Assembly: GCF_900445235.1 (NCBI RefSeq)
Contig: NZ_UFSM01000001.1
Location: 1-64,000, forward strand
DNA: 64,000 bases
Direction of reading: 5' to 3'
From: Aminobacter aminovorans
GTDB taxonomy: Bacteria; Pseudomonadota; Alphaproteobacteria; Rhizobiales; Rhizobiaceae
The notes beneath the pieces were generated by a model. The model did not search any database, was not told the DNA's origin, and saw nothing but the letters and a program-made list of their open reading frames with translations. Position numbers and translations under genes: made by a program. Shown in pieces: positions 62,563 through 64,000 of this stretch; within the stretch, counting starts at the first letter, position 1, and each line of letters begins with the position of its first letter.

Positions 62563-62593
62563 ACCCTCCCGTCTTCAGGACGGGAGGGTTTTT
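62563..62593 (+). terminator. Strong intrinsic terminator after the cysteine-rich protein gene
   Basis: ACCCTCCCGTC (62563-62573) pairs fully with GACGGGAGGGT (62579-62589) around a TTCAG loop and is followed by TTTT. It lies 34 bases past the stop. Confidence 0.9.
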
Positions 62594-62696
62594 GCGCCGC
62601 ATGGCGCCATAACGCTGGAGCGTGTCGCCGCTCTGCTTGACGTTGGCGCAGCATTCGGAGCAAATCGCCGGGCATTCGTGGGAGCTTGCCTGAAAA

Positions 62697-63035
62697 ATGT
62701 CCGTCATCGGCCTTTCGCTGCTTGGTTTTTCGACCGTCATCTTCCTGATCGCCGCGATGGTGGCCAAGACCTGGGGCATCGAGCCGACGATCGGCAAGCT
62801 GGTGGTGACGCTGATCCTCTATTCGCTGGGCAACCTGATCATGCTGCGCCTGGTGCGGGACTTCGGCATGTCGGTGTCGTTCTCGCTGTCGGCGGTGATC
62901 CAGTTGATCGCCGTCAACGCGGTGGCCATCATCTATTTTGGCGAGAAACTGAGCGGCATACAGGGCATCGGCGTCGGGCTCGCCGTGGTCGCGGTGGCGC
63001 TGATCACGCTCGGGCCGGCGCTGGCCGGAAAATGA
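62697..63035 (+). CDS. Small four-helix transporter-like protein (SMR/EamA-like)
   Basis: This 112-residue protein has four hydrophobic segments (about 4-24, 33-52, 57-78 and 86-106). The length and layout fit small-multidrug-resistance or ArnE/ArnF-like carriers, but the essential glutamate of EmrE-type helix 1 is absent (the helix reads LLGFSTVIFLIAAMVAKTWG), so drug export is doubtful. The start ATG 62697 follows an in-frame stop two codons upstream, and GGGAG lies 13 bases before it. Confidence 0.75.
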   Translation: MSVIGLSLLGFSTVIFLIAAMVAKTWGIEPTIGKLVVTLILYSLGNLIMLRLVRDFGMSVSFSLSAVIQLIAVNAVAIIYFGEKLSGIQGIGVGLAVVAVALITLGPALAGK

Positions 63036-63060
63036 AAACGGCCGCTGAACGCGGCCGCTT
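63035..63060 (-). terminator. Terminator of the PhoX-family gene
   Basis: CGGCCGC (63039-63045) pairs with GCGGCCG (63051-63057). On the minus strand it is followed by TTTTCATTTT, so it should end the phosphatase transcript, whose stop is at 63082. It also lies at the end of the plus-strand small transporter gene. Confidence 0.7.
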
Positions 63061-63081
63061 CCCCAGGTACAAAGACTTCGA

Positions 63082-64000
63082 TCAGACGGCGATCTTGCCG
63101 CCGCCCTGCTTGGTGATGGCGACGACGGCCGGACGGACCGGCATCTCGGGCTTGAAGTCGGGCCAGCGGGTCGAAAGGTCCTCGTAATAGGACGGGCGGC
63201 CAAAGCCTTCCCAGTCCTCGCCACCATCACCCGGATGCTGTACGGCGACGAAGGCGGTCTGGTCGTCGGGCGCGAACAGCGGGCCGCACATCTCGGCGCC
63301 GACAGGTACGCGGAAGAACAGCTTGGAGGTGGCGCGCGCCTCGCCCTCGGTGTCGACGGCCCACAGGCCGTCAGTGCGGCCGGTGGCCTTGGGCGAGTTT
63401 CCGTCGGTCGACACCCACAGGCGGCCGGCGGAGTCGACGGCGCAGTTGTCGGGCATGCCGAACCAGCCATTTTGGGTCGTGGACGTCGAGAACGAGGCGC
63501 CGACCTCGGCGACCGACGGATCACCACATTTGAGCAGGACTTCCCACTTGCCCTTGGCGGCGGTGAAATCGCCGCCGTCCTCGATCAGCTCGATGATGTG
63601 GCCGAAGGCGTTTTCGGCGCGTGGGTTGGCGGCGTCGACCTGGTCGGCCTTGCGCTTGGTGTTGTTGGTCAGCATGACATAGACCTTGCCGTTGACGGCA
63701 TTGGGCTGAATGTCCTCGGGGCGGTCCATCTTGGTGGCGCCGAGCAGGTCGCCGGCGCGGCGCGCCTCGATGACCACGTCGGCCTGGCTGACAAAGCCGT
63801 TGTCGGCAGTAAGCGGGCCTTCCCCCTGAACCAGCGGCAGCCAGGCGAAGGTGCCGTCCTCGGCAAACTTGGCGACGTAGAGCGTGCCTTCGTCGAGCAG
63901 GTCGAGATTGGCAGCGCGGTCGTCGGGGTTGAACTTGCCCTTGGTCACGAACTTGTAGACGTAATCGAAGCGCTCGTCGTCGCCGAGATAGAAGACGACG
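63082..64000 (-). CDS. PhoX-family phosphatase (DUF839), N-terminus missing at window edge
   Basis: The frame is open to base 64000, so only the C-terminal 305 residues or so are seen. They include [15 protein letters not shown] at the edge, [31 protein letters not shown], and [19 protein letters not shown], all characteristic of the DUF839/PhoX family. PhoX enzymes are calcium/iron-dependent alkaline phosphatases exported by Tat; the signal would lie beyond the window. The family also holds proteins of unknown activity. Confidence 0.9.
   Translation of the reverse strand, partial: VVFYLGDDERFDYVYKFVTKGKFNPDDRAANLDLLDEGTLYVAKFAEDGTFAWLPLVQGEGPLTADNGFVSQADVVIEARRAGDLLGATKMDRPEDIQPNAVNGKVYVMLTNNTKRKADQVDAANPRAENAFGHIIELIEDGGDFTAAKGKWEVLLKCGDPSVAEVGASFSTSTTQNGWFGMPDNCAVDSAGRLWVSTDGNSPKATGRTDGLWAVDTEGEARATSKLFFRVPVGAEMCGPLFAPDDQTAFVAVQHPGDGGEDWEGFGRPSYYEDLSTRWPDFKPEMPVRPAVVAITKQGGGKIAV

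Noticed and set aside
62534..62797. A cysteine-containing minus-strand frame (87 codons)
   Set aside because: It overlaps a strong plus-strand terminator and the transporter start, and has no ribosome-binding site or recognisable domain.

Overview
The window is a GC-rich, densely packed bacterial chromosome segment that begins exactly at the dnaA start codon, so the parent sequence was probably rotated to dnaA. The gene sets point to an alphaproteobacterium of the order Hyphomicrobiales, most likely close to Mesorhizobium/Aminobacter: irr-fabA-fabB-fabI, rimP-nusA-ylxR-infB-rbfA-truB-rpsO-pnp, tsaB-rimI-plsC-miaB-phoH-ybeY-corC-lnt-praR-metK-trmB, and several classes of short intergenic palindromic repeats typical of rhizobial genomes. 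This assignment is inference from gene content and family resemblance. I saw no rRNA, tRNA, CRISPR array, prophage or intact insertion sequence.

Layout. 1-4.0 kb: replication genes dnaA, dnaN and recF. 4.0-7.0 kb: a tightly overlapping set with a MoeB/ThiF-like adenylyltransferase, an acetyltransferase and the two subunits of an aconitase-X enzyme. 7.1-12.2 kb: a 2-hydroxyacid dehydrogenase, an SH3 export protein, the iron regulator irr, and divergent fabA-fabB-fabI for unsaturated fatty acid synthesis. 12.4-15.5 kb: a GGDEF/EAL protein with a degenerate cyclase site, an RsmC-like methyltransferase and one unknown. 15.6-26.9 kb (minus strand): the transcription/translation operon from rimP to pnp, with corA between rpsO and truB; its leader carries a promoter followed by an intrinsic-terminator structure just before rimP. 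27.2-34.1 kb: a small 54-residue protein, a tripartite tricarboxylate transporter (tctCBA), a second binding protein and a divergent TctD/TctE two-component pair. 34.1-45.8 kb (mostly minus): tRNA modification, SAM synthesis, lipoprotein maturation and envelope genes. 45.9-56.6 kb: malate synthase G, a hydantoinase/oxoprolinase subunit, a tandem CDGSH iron-sulfur protein, a Tat-exported spermidine-dehydrogenase-like flavoenzyme and lepA, separated by repeat-rich gaps. 56.7-63.0 kb: an ECF sigma factor with its NrsF-type membrane anti-sigma factor, divergent from a four-gene peptide-modification operon (DUF2282 precursor, DUF692 iron enzyme, DUF2063 partner, DoxX protein), then two coupled genes of unclear role, a secreted cysteine-rich protein and a small transporter. 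A PhoX-family phosphatase runs off the end.

The most interesting locus is the sigF-nrsF / bufABC-doxX cluster. It matches the architecture of bufferin-type copper-protective RiPPs: a secreted four-cysteine precursor, an MNIO iron enzyme and its partner. A sequence fitting the Caulobacter SigF promoter pattern (GTAAC, 16-base gap, CGAA) lies in front of the precursor gene, and a perfect GC hairpin lies between precursor and enzyme genes. Other points worth attention are the attenuator-like rimP leader, a nested intergenic repeat, and the tandem CDGSH protein with a third iron-sulfur motif.
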